From: JADJPO01 sp963750395 | Lineage (GTDB): Bacteria; Actinomycetota; Actinomycetes; Actinomycetales; Kineosporiaceae | Reading direction: 5' to 3' | NCBI GenBank assembly: GCA_963750395.1 | Contig: CAVVQM010000010.1 | Coordinates: forward strand, 434,001-498,000 | Length of the DNA: 64,000 bases | In this document: piece by piece, positions 37,757-48,235 of the stretch | How positions within the stretch are numbered: the first letter of the stretch is position 1 | Layout of the letters: each line of letters starts with the position of its first letter | Program-made: the position numbers and the translations under genes | Notes under the pieces: model-generated | The model's input: only the letters and a program-made list of their open reading frames with translations | What the model was told of the DNA's origin: nothing | The model's database searches: none

Positions 37757-37761
37757 GGCTA

Positions 37762-37781
37762 GACAGTAACGCTAACTAGTC
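37762..37781 (-). promoter_or_regulatory. Leaderless promoter and candidate PadR operator
   Basis: Minus-strand TACTGT (37763-37768) is six bases before ATG 37756. The inverted repeat GACAGT-N7-ACTAGTC covers it, so autorepression is plausible. Confidence 0.42.
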
Positions 37782-37823
37782 AGGCACGCCATCTATTGTG
37801 CGTGGCAATCCTGTCGCCGGCGC

Positions 37824-38429
37824 TCAGGCCTGCTGCGACCGGCGGTGCCGATGCCACAGGAACACCCCGGCGACCAGGACGACGGCGGTGACCACCGCCG
37901 CGCCACGCCCGATGCTCTGTTCGACCGCCCGGTAGGAGTGCCCGGCGAGGAAACCGACGACGCAGAACGTGACGCCCCAGGCCAGGGCCCCGGCCGCGTT
38001 GTAGGCCAGGAAGACCCGGTAGGGCATCCGGCTCAGACCCGCGAGCGCCGGCATCACGGCGCGCAGGAACGCCGTCCACCGACCGAGGAAGACCGCGGAC
38101 CCACCGCGGGCGCGCAGGAACCGGCGGGCGCCGTCCAACCGGGGGGCGTGCCGGCGCAGGGGCCGGGTGGCGAGCACACGGTCGCCGTGCAGCCGCCCCA
38201 CCTCGTATCCGACGCTGTCCCCGATCACCGCCGCGAGGACGACGATCACCCCCAGGGTCCAGATCGACAGGATGTGCTGGGAGGCGAGGACGCCGCCGAG
38301 GACCACCGCGGTCTCGCCCGGCAGCACGAACCCGACGAAGAGCGCCGCCTCACCGAAGACCAGCAGCGCGATCACCGCGTAGGCAGCCAGGGGCGGCAGG
38401 TTCAGGATCGGGTCGAGCAGACCGCTCAC
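37824..38429 (-). CDS. DedA family membrane protein
   Basis: A 201-residue protein with about five helices. It has the DedA/VTT-family features FGEAALFVGFVLPGETAVVLGGVLA and, after the amphipathic loop, FLGRWTAFLRAVMPALAGLSRMPYRVFLAYNAAGALAWG. DedA proteins are thought to be phospholipid or undecaprenyl-phosphate scramblases/flippases. GTG 38429 is chosen since TACCGT lies seven bases upstream and the protein then begins with LLDPILNLPPLAAYAV, as in homologues. GTG 38438 is the alternative. Confidence 0.93.
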   Translation of the reverse strand: MSGLLDPILNLPPLAAYAVIALLVFGEAALFVGFVLPGETAVVLGGVLASQHILSIWTLGVIVVLAAVIGDSVGYEVGRLHGDRVLATRPLRRHAPRLDGARRFLRARGGSAVFLGRWTAFLRAVMPALAGLSRMPYRVFLAYNAAGALAWGVTFCVVGFLAGHSYRAVEQSIGRGAAVVTAVVLVAGVFLWHRHRRSQQA

Positions 38430-38436
38430 ACCTCGC

Positions 38437-38442
38437 ACGGTA
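38437..38442 (-). promoter_or_regulatory. -10 element of a predicted leaderless promoter (DedA)
   Basis: TACCGT on the minus strand, seven bases before GTG 38429. Confidence 0.45.
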
Positions 38443-38475
38443 TCCGGTGTCGAGCACCCCCGCGGACTTGAGAGG

Positions 38476-41104
38476 ATGACCCGCATGAGTCTCGAGCCGA
38501 CGTCCCCTCCTGCCGGACCTCCCGACAAGCCGTCCCTGGACGGCCTGGAGGCCAAGTGGGGCGCGGTATGGGAGCGCGAGCAGACCTACGCCTTCGACCG
38601 GACGGCGGAGCGCGACCAGATCTTCTCGATCGACACTCCCCCGCCGACGGTCTCGGGCTCGCTGCACGTCGGGCACGTCTTCTCCTACACCCACACCGAT
38701 CTGATCGCCCGCTACCAGCGGATGCGCGGCAAGGTCGTCTACTACCCGATGGGCTGGGACGACAACGGTCTGCCGACCGAACGCCGGGTGCAGAACTACT
38801 ACGGCGTGCGCTGCGATCCCTCGTTGCCGCGCGATCCGGACTTCACCCCGCCCGCCAAGCCCGATGCCAAGCGCCAGCAGCCGATCTCGCGCCCCAACTT
38901 CGTCGAGCTGTGCGAGGTGCTGACCGAACAGGACGAGCAGGTCTTCGAACAGCTCTGGCGCCGGTTGGGGCTGAGCGTGGACTGGTCCACGCTCTACACC
39001 ACGATCAGCGACGACGCCCGGACGGTCGCCCAGCGCGCGTTCCTGCGCAACCTGGCCCGCGGCGAGGCCTACTCCGCCGAGGCGCCGAGCCTGTGGGACG
39101 TCACCTTCCAGACCGCCGTCGCCCAGGCCGAACTCGAGGGACGCGAGACGTCGGGGCACTACCACCGGGTCGCCTTCCACCGCGGCGACGGCTCCGGTCC
39201 GGTGCACGTCGAGACCACTCGCCCCGAACTCATCCCGGCGGTCGTCGCCCTGATCGCCCACCCGGACGACGAGCGCTATCGGCCCCTGTTCGGCACCACC
39301 GTCAGCTCTCCCCTGTTCGGGGTGGAGATCCCGGTCCTGGCCCACGCCGCCGCCGAGATGGACAAGGGCGCCGGCATCGCGATGTGCTGCACCTTCGGCG
39401 ACCTGACCGACGTCCAGTGGTGGCGCGAACTCGACCTGCCCACCCGGGCCGTCGTCCGCCGGGACGGACGGCTGCTCGCCGAGACGCCGGCCTGGATCGA
39501 GGAGGGCCCCGGCGAGGCGCTGTACGCCGAGCAGCTCGCCGGGAGGACCACGTTCAGCGCCCGGACGGCGATCGTCGAGGCGCTGCGGGAGACCGGCGAC
39601 CTGGCCGGCGAGCCGAGCCCGACCAGCCGGATCGTCAACTTCTACGAGAAGGGCGACAAGCCCCTGGAGATCGTCACCTCCCGACAGTGGTACATCCGCA
39701 ACGGGGGCCGGGACGGCGAGCTCCGCGAGTCCCTGATCAAGCGCGGCCAGGAGCTGACCTGGATCCCGGAGCACATGTACCACCGCTACGAGAACTGGGT
39801 CAGCGGGCTGAACGGCGACTGGCTGATCAGCCGGCAGCGGTTCTTCGGCGTCCCGTTCCCGCTCTGGTACCGGGTCGACACCGACGGGAACATCGACTAC
39901 GACGACCCGATCATCCCGGCCGACGACGCCCTGCCCGTCGATCCCTCCGCCGATGCCGCACCGGGGTTCGAGGAGCGGATGCGCGGCTTCCCAGGGGGTT
40001 TCGTCGGCGACCCGGACGTCATGGACACCTGGGCGACGTCGTCGCTGTCCCCGCAGCTGGTCACCGGGTGGACCCGCGACTCCGAGCTGTTCGCCAAGAC
40101 CTTCCCGATGGACCTGCGCCCGCAGGGCGCACGACATCATCAGGACCTGGCTGTTCTCGAGCGTCGTCCGGGCCCACTTCGAGCACGGGGCGCTGCCGTG
40201 GTCGCACGCCTCGATCTCCGGGTTCGTGGTCGACCCGGACCGCAAGAAGATGAGCAAGTCCAAGGGCAACGTCATCGTGCCGACCGAGATCCTGGACCGA
40301 TTCGGCGCGGACGCCGTCCGCTGGCGGGCAGCGAGGGCCCGCCCGGGCGCGGACTCACCCTTCGACGAGGCCCAGATGAAGGTCGGCCGACGCCTGGCGA
40401 TCAAGGTACTGAACGTCGCCAAGTTCGCCATCGCCCTGGCCGGGGGCGCCGCCGGACCCGGCGGCCAGGACGGCTCCGCGCCGGCCCGGGTCACCGTGCC
40501 GCTGGACACGGCCGTGCTGAGCGCCCTGGCGGAGGTGGTCGCCCAGGCGACGGCGGCCTTCGAGGCGTTCGACTACAGCCGCGCCCTCGAGGTGACCGAG
40601 AGGTTCTTCTGGACGTTCTGCGACGACTACGTCGAGCTCGTCAAGGAACGCGCCTACGGCGAGGGGGTCACCTCCGAGGCGGCCGACTCGGCACGGGCCG
40701 CGCTGTCGATCGCGATGTCGGTGCAGCTGCGCCTGCTCGCCCCGTTCCTGCCGTACGCGACAGAGGAGGCCTGGTCGTGGTGGCGCACCGGATCGATCCA
40801 CACCTCGGTCTGGCCGGAGGTGGCCGAGTGCGCCACCGCCACGGCCGGTGACCCCGAGGTGCTGACCGACGTCGCCGCGGCCCTGGCCGGCCTGCGCGGG
40901 GCCAAGACGATGGCCAAGGTGTCGATGCGCGCCGAGGTCGCCCGCGCGGTGGTCACCGGCGCACCGGAGCAACTCGACCGGGTGCGGGCGGGGCTGGACG
41001 ACCTCCGCGCGGCGGGGCGCCTGCGGGAGCTGGACCTGGTTCCGGGCGAGGCGATCGGGGTGCGCGACGTGGAACTCGCGGCGGTTACAGGTTCGACCGC
41101 TTGA
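38476..41104 (+). CDS. valS: Valyl-tRNA synthetase, interrupted by a single-base frameshift as read
   Basis: Class I aminoacyl-tRNA synthetase that charges tRNA-Val. The first frame holds the HIGH-type motif LHVGHVFSYTHTD, the editing domain and the anticodon-side approach through MDLRPQ. The continuation AHDIIRTWLFSSVVRAH and the KMSKS motif (RKKMSKSKGN) lie in the next frame. One extra G in the GGG near 40124-40126 explains the break: family members read RPQAHDIIRTWLF. The corrected protein has 875 residues. Since valS is essential and both halves are pristine, the indel is most likely a sequencing or assembly error. ATG 38476 and ATG 38485 are both possible; GAGAGG suits the second. The 3' end overlaps dhaM by 20 bases. 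Confidence 0.93.
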
Positions 41105-41483
41105 CCGACAGCGCGTCACCGGCCTGTTCGGCGACCTCGGCCAGTGGCGCCCCGGTCGAGGCCGCCACCGCGGCGACCACCAGCCCCTCGACGAACGGCC
41201 CTGGGGAGAGGACGACGCGGGCCCGCGTCGCGTCGTCCACCAGCTCCCGGGCCAGATCGGCGGACAGCACGGCGCTGCCCAGGTCCATCAGGACGAGGAC
41301 CCCGTCGCCGTCGTCCGCGGCGGCCATCGCCGCCGCGACGGCGACGGCATCGGTGCCCAGCACGTCGTCGGCGAGCCCGGCGGCCACCTCGATCCGCACC
41401 CGCGGACCGGCCATCTGGCGGGCCAGGGCGACGGCGGCATCGGCGAGCGGTCGACTGTGCGAGACGGCCACCACGCCGACCAC
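41085..41483 (-). CDS. dhaM: PTS-dependent dihydroxyacetone kinase, phosphotransferase subunit DhaM (EIIA-Man domain only)
   Basis: A 132-residue protein equivalent to the EIIA-mannose domain. It starts GVVAVSHSRPLADAA with phosphoacceptor His9 and has VLVLMDLGSAVLSADLA. It takes phosphate from HPr and passes it to ADP bound by DhaL. The E. coli protein also carries HPr and EI-like domains, which are absent here, so the general PTS proteins must be encoded elsewhere. GTG 41483 lies two bases after the dhaL stop. Confidence 0.92.
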   Translation of the reverse strand: MVGVVAVSHSRPLADAAVALARQMAGPRVRIEVAAGLADDVLGTDAVAVAAAMAAADDGDGVLVLMDLGSAVLSADLARELVDDATRARVVLSPGPFVEGLVVAAVAASTGAPLAEVAEQAGDALSVKRSNL

Positions 41484-41485
41484 GA

Positions 41486-42196
41486 CTACCCGCCCCCCGT
41501 CGGCTGATCGGCCCCGGCGCTCCGGGCCACCGTGTCGGCCAGACAGCGGATCAGCAGGGCCGCCGACGCCGCGCCCGGGTCGAGGTGTCCGGCACTGCGC
41601 TCGCCGAGATAGCTGGCCCGGCCCCTGCGGGCGATCATGGGGAAGGTCCGGTCCCGGCCGCGCTCGGCGGCGTGCGCCGCCTCGTCCAGGGCGACGGCGA
41701 ACGGCTCGCCCGCCACCAGGGCCGTGTCCAGTCCCTCACAGGCCGGGGCCAGCGCGTCCAGCATGGTCTTGTCCCCCGGGGTGCTCTTGCCGCGCGCGGC
41801 CACGCCGTTCAGCCCCGACCGCAGCGCGCGGGCGAACCCCAGTGGGTCCAGCACGGCCTGATCGCCTGCGGCGGAGGCCATCCGCAGGAGGAAGGTGCCG
41901 TAGAGCGGACCGCTGGCCCCGCCGACGGTACTGACCAGCTTCGTCCCGCTCCGCTTCAGGATCGCCGCCGGTGCCGGCCACCCGTCCGGTGCGTCCAGAC
42001 CGTCCAGCAACTCGACGACGGCGGCCGTGCCGCGAGCGAGGTTCGTGCCGTGGTCGGCGTCCCCGATCGCGGCGTCCAGGCGGGTGAGCTCGTCGGCGTG
42101 CTCGTCCACCGCCCGCGCGAAACACCGTAACCACGCCACGATCTCGGCGGCGCCGACGGCCCGGTCGGCGATCTGCTCCAGGTCACCCTCCTGCAT
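41486..42196 (-). CDS. dhaL: Dihydroxyacetone kinase ADP-binding subunit DhaL
   Basis: A 236-residue subunit that holds ADP as a cofactor and phosphorylates dihydroxyacetone on DhaK. The magnesium-binding aspartates are in LDAAIGDADHGTNLARG; the nucleotide-capping loop is GGASGPLYGTFLL and the C-terminal GERSAGHLDPGAASA is typical. ATG 42196 is 25 bases after the dhaK stop codon. Slightly longer than the usual 210 residues because of the N-terminal extension. Confidence 0.94.
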   Translation of the reverse strand: MQEGDLEQIADRAVGAAEIVAWLRCFARAVDEHADELTRLDAAIGDADHGTNLARGTAAVVELLDGLDAPDGWPAPAAILKRSGTKLVSTVGGASGPLYGTFLLRMASAAGDQAVLDPLGFARALRSGLNGVAARGKSTPGDKTMLDALAPACEGLDTALVAGEPFAVALDEAAHAAERGRDRTFPMIARRGRASYLGERSAGHLDPGAASAALLIRCLADTVARSAGADQPTGGG

Positions 42197-42221
42197 GAGG
42201 CCATCCTCCTCGTCCGCGACG

Positions 42222-43217
<996 letters not shown>

Positions 43218-43241
43218 GCTCCCACCCTGGCCCAGGACGAC

Positions 43242-46200
43242 TCAGCCCGCCAGATGCCCCCAGCGCGCCTCCAGGTGCGACCACGGGCCCGTCGCGAGCA
43301 CCCGGCCCTCGTGCAGCACGACGACCCGGTCGGCCCGGACCAGGGCCGCCCGTTTGGCCGAGGCGCCGATCACGGTGACCCCGCGCTCGCGCAGCGACTG
43401 CCACACCTCGAGCTCGGTGGTCACGTCCAGGGCCGAGGAGACGTCGTCCGCGACGAGCAGTTCCGCCTGGGGCGCCAGGGCCCGAGCGAGGGCGAGCCGC
43501 TGCAACTGCCCTCCGGACAGGCGGACACCCTTGTGCCCGATCATCAGTCCCAGGCCGCCCTCCAGGTCGTGATCCAGCCGGGCCGTCGTCACCGCGTGAG
43601 ACACCTCCAGCGGATGGCCGAGCGCGATGTTGTCCGACACCGTCCCCGACAACACCCGCGGCAACTGGGCCACGTAGGCCACCTGGTTGGGACGCAGGAA
43701 CTCGGCCGGGTCGTGCACCTCTCGGCCGTTCCAGAGCAGGGTGCCCTCGTGGTCGACCAGCCCCGCCAGGGCCCGCAGCAGCGAGGACTTGCCCGACCCG
43801 ACCGTCCCGACCAGCAGCACGATCTCGCCCCGCCGCACCTCCAGGTCGACGTCGCGGACGCCCACCGTGCCGTCGGAGTGAACCGTTCCGAAACCACGCA
43901 GGGTCAGCGTCGAGAGTCGCTGTCTGGCAGCCGGTTGCGGCACCGGGGCGAGACCGGCGTGCAGATCCACACCCGGGACGGACGCCGAGTAGTTGCTCGT
44001 GCCCGCCATCGCCACGGTGCGCTCCGTCCACACGCGCGCCGAGGGCAGGGCGGACACCAGACTGGCCGTCGTCCAGCCCAGCCAGGCCGCCCCGCCGAGT
44101 GAGGAGACGGCGATCAGCGCACTCGCGGAGGAGATCGTCCCGGACAGGTACAGCACCCACACGCCGATCGGGCCGAGCCCGGCGGCCAGCCCCGGGGCGG
44201 ACTGCGCCACCACCTGGAGTGAGACCTCCCGGCGCAGCCGGAGACTGCGCTCGGCGTCGAGGGCGGCCAGGTGAGCGAGCACCCCGGTGGTCGCCCCGGC
44301 CAGTTTCACCGTCCGCGCCGCGGACAGCGACGACACCAACGCGCCGGCGAAGGCGGCCCGGGCCGCGACCGTGCGTCCGGCGGACGCCGCCAGCCGACGA
44401 CCGAAACCCGCGGCGACCACCGCGGCGGTCACCACCACTGCACCGAAGAAGGCCGCCGGGACCAGCGAACCGGAGATCAGCGTCATCGCGATCAGCACCC
44501 CGGCGGTGCTCACCTGGTCGATCAGGTTGTCGGCCACGCGCACCACCCGCTCGATGTCGCCGCCCTGGGCGACCACCTCGGCCGGGCTGTACCGACTGCG
44601 CCGTCGCGGACCGGTCTGACCGTGCACCAGGCGCAGGCTGACCCGCAGGTTCTGCAGGGTCCACCAGTGCGGGAACCAGTTCAGCACGACGTAGAACGCG
44701 GGCAGGGTCAGCATCAGCAGGGCGATCATCGCCGCCGCGGGCACGAAGGGGTCCCCCTGGCCGTCGACCACCCTGGCCCACAGCCACGGCAGGGCGCTTC
44801 CCTCGCCCCCGAGAATCAGCATCGGCACGAACACCGCCAGGGCCGCCAGGCCGTACCGCGGATCGTTGACCGCCAGGCGGAGGATCTCGCGGAACGTGTG
44901 AGCAGGTGGGATCGGCGGCGGCACAGGCGGTTCGACCCGTTCCGGTGGCCCGGTGCGTTGGTGGGGCACCGACCGGGCGGACAGAGCGGCACCGGCCGGG
45001 GCCGGGCGCCTCGGCGCGTCCGTGCCCGTGGCTGTGGTCGCAGATGTGGCCGTGGCTGTGGCTGTGGCTGTGGCCGGCAGCGAACTGTCGGCCAGCAGCC
45101 GGGCGAAGCGCTGGGAGGCCGCCAGCGGTCCGGCCTCGACCAGTCGGCCGTCCGCCAGCACCAGGACCTCGTCGCACTCGCGGACCGTGGAGAGCCGATG
45201 GGCGATCAGGAGTCCGATCCGCCCGGCCAGCAGCCGGCGCGTGGCCCGGTGGACCTGGGCCTCGGTCACCGGATCGAGCCGCGCCGTGGCCTCGTCCAGG
45301 ATGACCACGCGGGGATCGCGAACCAGGATCCGCGCGAAGGCCACCAGTTGCTCCTGCCCGGCCGAGAGCGTGTGTCCGCCCTCGCCGAGGCGGGTCTGCA
45401 GACCGCCCGGCAGGGTCGCCACCCAGTCGGTCAGCCCGAGTTCGGCGACCGCGCCGGGCACGCGGGCGAGCAACTCGGACTCGAACAGGGCGATGTTCTC
45501 GGCCAGCGTCCCGGTGAGGATGTCGGTGTGCTGAGGGACGAGCGCCGTCCAGCGGCGCAGATCGTCCAGGTCGAGGTCGCAGATGTCGACGCCGGCGAGG
45601 AAGACCTGTCCGCGCGGGGTGTCCACGGCCCGGACCAGTGCCTTGGCCAGGGTCGACTTGCCGGATCCGGTCCTGCCGATCAGCGCGTAGGACCGCCCCC
45701 GGCGCAGGGTCAGGCTGACGTCCCGCAGGGCCGGTGCGCGCTCGCCCGCGGGACCTGCCGTCGGATAGACGACGGTGAGCCCGCGCAGTTCGAGGTCACC
45801 GTCCGCGGCGAGGACCGTCCCGGTGTGTTCCTGCCGCGCCGCGGCCAGTCTGGCCACCCGCGCCCAGGCCCCGAGGGCGTACTGGAGGTCCGGGATCATG
45901 TACGAGATGCGCTCCACGGTCATCCCGAAGGTGATCGTCAGCAGCCACAACCCGGTCAGGCGGGCGGCATCGATCTGACCGTCGGACATCGCCCAGACAC
46001 CGCCGACCAGGACGGCGACCATGCACAGCCGGGTCAGGGCGCCCGCGATGGTGGCGAGCACCGCTGCGGAGCGCCACAGGGCCGCGCCGCGGCGCAGGAC
46101 GACGGCGGCGCGTGCCGCGTACACCTGCAGCACATACGGTCGGCCCAGGCCCGAGCGCACGTCGTCCTGACCGTGGATCGACTCCTCCATGACGGCGGCG

Positions 46201-46748
46201 AGGTCGGACCATGCCGCCTCCTCCGCCTCCCGCTGGTCGGCGATGCGTGAGGTCCGCCCACGCAGGCCGGCCCCGACCAGCAGCAGACCGGCGAGCATGG
46301 CCGAGCCGGCCGGCCACCAGACGACGAAGGCGGTGACCACGGCCGCCACGCCCATGGCCGCCGATTGCGCCAGACGCCGGACCTCCCCCCGGAGCATCGA
46401 GCCGACCTCGTACACGTCCCCGTCGATCCGGTCGAGCAGTTCCCCGACCGGCGTGCGCTCCAGCGTCGGCAGATCCTGCCCCAACGTGGTGCGGCACAGG
46501 CGGACACGCAGATCGGCCGACCAGTCGGCGGTGAGTGCCCCGGAGAGCAGTTCGACGCCCAGGTCGGCGCCCACCTTGACGATCAGGGCCGCGGCCAGGG
46601 CGACCAGCGCCGGCCGGGACTGCTGCGCCAGGACCAGACCCGACAGCGGGGCGACCACCGCGGCGGCGGCGGCCGCCAGGATCACCCCGAACGCGACCAG
46701 GGCCATCCGCCAGGGTGCGGTGGCCCAGAGATCGCGCAACAGCAGCAC
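43242..46748 (-). CDS. Fused ABC exporter with two TMD-NBD halves, one degenerate ATP site
   Basis: An 1168-residue protein carrying two ABC half-exporters in tandem. Half 1: six helices, Walker A GRTGSGKST (358-366), signature LSAGQ (461-465), Walker B VILDEA with catalytic Glu486, H-loop His517. A linker with ATATATATAT joins it to half 2: Walker A GTVGSGKSS (981-989), signature LSGGQ (1077-1081), Walker B LVADD with Asp1102 replacing the catalytic Glu, and Ala1131 where the H-loop His should be. This matches asymmetric exporters with one catalytic and one degenerate site. Usually such halves are two genes. Start GTG 46748 has GGAG seven bases upstream. Substrate unknown; multidrug, lipid or peptide are possible. 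Confidence 0.93.
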   Translation of the reverse strand: MLLLRDLWATAPWRMALVAFGVILAAAAAAVVAPLSGLVLAQQSRPALVALAAALIVKVGADLGVELLSGALTADWSADLRVRLCRTTLGQDLPTLERTPVGELLDRIDGDVYEVGSMLRGEVRRLAQSAAMGVAAVVTAFVVWWPAGSAMLAGLLLVGAGLRGRTSRIADQREAEEAAWSDLAAVMEESIHGQDDVRSGLGRPYVLQVYAARAAVVLRRGAALWRSAAVLATIAGALTRLCMVAVLVGGVWAMSDGQIDAARLTGLWLLTITFGMTVERISYMIPDLQYALGAWARVARLAAARQEHTGTVLAADGDLELRGLTVVYPTAGPAGERAPALRDVSLTLRRGRSYALIGRTGSGKSTLAKALVRAVDTPRGQVFLAGVDICDLDLDDLRRWTALVPQHTDILTGTLAENIALFESELLARVPGAVAELGLTDWVATLPGGLQTRLGEGGHTLSAGQEQLVAFARILVRDPRVVILDEATARLDPVTEAQVHRATRRLLAGRIGLLIAHRLSTVRECDEVLVLADGRLVEAGPLAASQRFARLLADSSLPATATATATATSATTATGTDAPRRPAPAGAALSARSVPHQRTGPPERVEPPVPPPIPPAHTFREILRLAVNDPRYGLAALAVFVPMLILGGEGSALPWLWARVVDGQGDPFVPAAAMIALLMLTLPAFYVVLNWFPHWWTLQNLRVSLRLVHGQTGPRRRSRYSPAEVVAQGGDIERVVRVADNLIDQVSTAGVLIAMTLISGSLVPAAFFGAVVVTAAVVAAGFGRRLAASAGRTVAARAAFAGALVSSLSAARTVKLAGATTGVLAHLAALDAERSLRLRREVSLQVVAQSAPGLAAGLGPIGVWVLYLSGTISSASALIAVSSLGGAAWLGWTTASLVSALPSARVWTERTVAMAGTSNYSASVPGVDLHAGLAPVPQPAARQRLSTLTLRGFGTVHSDGTVGVRDVDLEVRRGEIVLLVGTVGSGKSSLLRALAGLVDHEGTLLWNGREVHDPAEFLRPNQVAYVAQLPRVLSGTVSDNIALGHPLEVSHAVTTARLDHDLEGGLGLMIGHKGVRLSGGQLQRLALARALAPQAELLVADDVSSALDVTTELEVWQSLRERGVTVIGASAKRAALVRADRVVVLHEGRVLATGPWSHLEARWGHLAG
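45045..45074. repeat. (GTGGCT)n hexanucleotide repeat in the ABC linker
   Basis: Five near-perfect six-base units that code for Thr-Ala repeats between the two halves of the exporter. Confidence 0.8.
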
Positions 46749-46828
46749 GGCAGGTCTCCGCGGGACGTCGGGTCCCCGTCAGCCTGCCCGCGGGCGGCGG
46801 TGACGGCAATCGAATATCGGCGGGGTGC

Positions 46829-47998
46829 TCAGCGGGTGCGATCGCGCAGATCGGCCACGTGCGGGGAGGTCACCGGATCCAGACCACCGGCCAGGGCCAG
46901 GTACGTCGCCGCGAAGTCGGTCACCGCGACCAGGTCGGCGAAGCGTTCCAGCGGGTGTCCGGGTTCGGCGCTCACCTCGGTCACCCGCACGCCGGCCTCG
47001 TCCGCGGTGACCCGGACGGCGTCCGCCGTGCGTGAGGTCGCCAGCCAGGTGCCGTCCGGGCGATCCACGGTCGGCTCGGCGTCGCGCAGCAGCAACAGGC
47101 GCAACGAGACCCGGCCGGTCTGGCCGTCGAAGAACGGGTCGGCGAAGACGTCGTCGTCGGTGCGGGCCGCGAACGGGCCGCCGAAGGTGGCCACGACGTC
47201 ACCGGCGTCGTCGGGCAGCGCTCCCCGCATGGCCGGAACCCGCGCGGTGCGGGCCAGCATGGCCACCGCCCGGTGCGCGGCGACGCCGGTCACGTCGCCG
47301 TCGCCGAGCACCACCGGGATCGACCCGGCCAGGTCCAGCGCCAGCGCCTTGGCCGGGTTGATGAACGCCTCGGACGCCGGACGGTACGTCGCCGCCAGGG
47401 CGTCCAGTCGGTCGGCCACGGCCCCGAGCAGTTCGGGCGACGCATCCGTCAGCCCGACGGCCCGCGACGCCGCGACCACCGGGGTGAGCAACGACCACAT
47501 GCCCATGCGGGACGCGCGCGCCGCCGGACTTGCCGGGGGCGGCACCGGGACGTGCACCCCACCCGTGCGCATCGCGACGTCGGCCAACGGGGAACCCGCA
47601 GCGCCGACGGTGAGCAGACGCGACCCGCGGCGGGCCGCCTCGGCGGCCAGCCCCAGCGGCCCGGGGGCCCGTCCCGACATGGAGACCGCGACCACCAGAT
47701 CGAGGGGACCCACCCAGCCGGGCAGGGGCAGACCGCGTCGAACGGTGACCGGGGCCGGCGAACCCGCCCCGGCGAGCATCGTGAGCACATCGCCGACCAC
47801 GGCCGAACCGCCCAGACTGGCCACGATCACGGCCCGAGGACGCCCCTCGGCGGCGAGGGCGTCGACGTCCGCCTCCTGCGCCGATCGCAGCGAGGCCCGG
47901 ACCTGCGCGCCCGCGCTGGCCAGGGCGACCAGACTGCCCGAGGGGTCGGCGGCGGCCAGGCCCTCGGCGTCGTCCAGGAGTTGTTCGTCCAGGGCCAC
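46829..47998 (-). CDS. SIS-domain bifunctional phosphoglucose/phosphomannose isomerase-like protein
   Basis: A 389-residue protein of the actinobacterial/archaeal PGI/PMI family. The first SIS half has VASLGGSAVVGDVLTML and VVAVSMSGRAPGPLGLAAEA; the C-terminal half is the bact-PGI/PMI domain (VVLGDGDVTGVAAHRAVAML, GHPLERFADLVAVTDFAATYLA). It interconverts hexose 6-phosphates, probably feeding ManB next door with mannose 6-phosphate. GTG 47998 has AGGAG six bases upstream. It ends a compact operon with the Trm112-like and manB genes. Confidence 0.88.
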   Translation of the reverse strand: MALDEQLLDDAEGLAAADPSGSLVALASAGAQVRASLRSAQEADVDALAAEGRPRAVIVASLGGSAVVGDVLTMLAGAGSPAPVTVRRGLPLPGWVGPLDLVVAVSMSGRAPGPLGLAAEAARRGSRLLTVGAAGSPLADVAMRTGGVHVPVPPPASPAARASRMGMWSLLTPVVAASRAVGLTDASPELLGAVADRLDALAATYRPASEAFINPAKALALDLAGSIPVVLGDGDVTGVAAHRAVAMLARTARVPAMRGALPDDAGDVVATFGGPFAARTDDDVFADPFFDGQTGRVSLRLLLLRDAEPTVDRPDGTWLATSRTADAVRVTADEAGVRVTEVSAEPGHPLERFADLVAVTDFAATYLALAGGLDPVTSPHVADLRDRTR

Positions 47999-48001
47999 GG
48001 T

Positions 48002-48235
48002 CTACTCCTGCTCGCCCAGGGCGCGGGCCTGATCGACCAGCAGCACCGGAATACCGGCATCGACGCGGTAGGCCAGACGGCACACACCACAGTGCAGTTC
48101 GAGGGACGGTTCCGCAGGCGGTTGCGTCGGGCTCCTCGTCACCGCGACGTCGCGCAGGGGGCCGCGGCAGGCCGGGCAGCGCAGGATCTCACGCAGCCAC
48201 GGTTCGAGTGTTTGCACGACGCCATCCTGACTCAT
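48002..48235 (-). CDS. Trm112-like small zinc-ribbon protein
   Basis: A 77-residue protein with EILRCPACRGPLRDV and LHCGVCRLAYRVDAGIPVLL: two CxxC pairs and the Trm112 closing strand. In eukaryotes Trm112 activates methyltransferases; bacterial family members are small and of uncertain partner. ATG 48235 overlaps the manB stop by four bases. Sandwiched between manB and the isomerase gene, as in other actinobacteria. Confidence 0.9.
   Translation of the reverse strand: MSQDGVVQTLEPWLREILRCPACRGPLRDVAVTRSPTQPPAEPSLELHCGVCRLAYRVDAGIPVLLVDQARALGEQE

Noticed and set aside
38350..40509. A 719-codon minus-strand frame opposite valS
   Set aside because: It is the complement of valS codons; no recognisable protein.
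45045..45074. Phase-variable switch from the hexanucleotide repeat in the ABC linker
   Set aside because: The unit is six bases, so slippage changes linker length but not frame.
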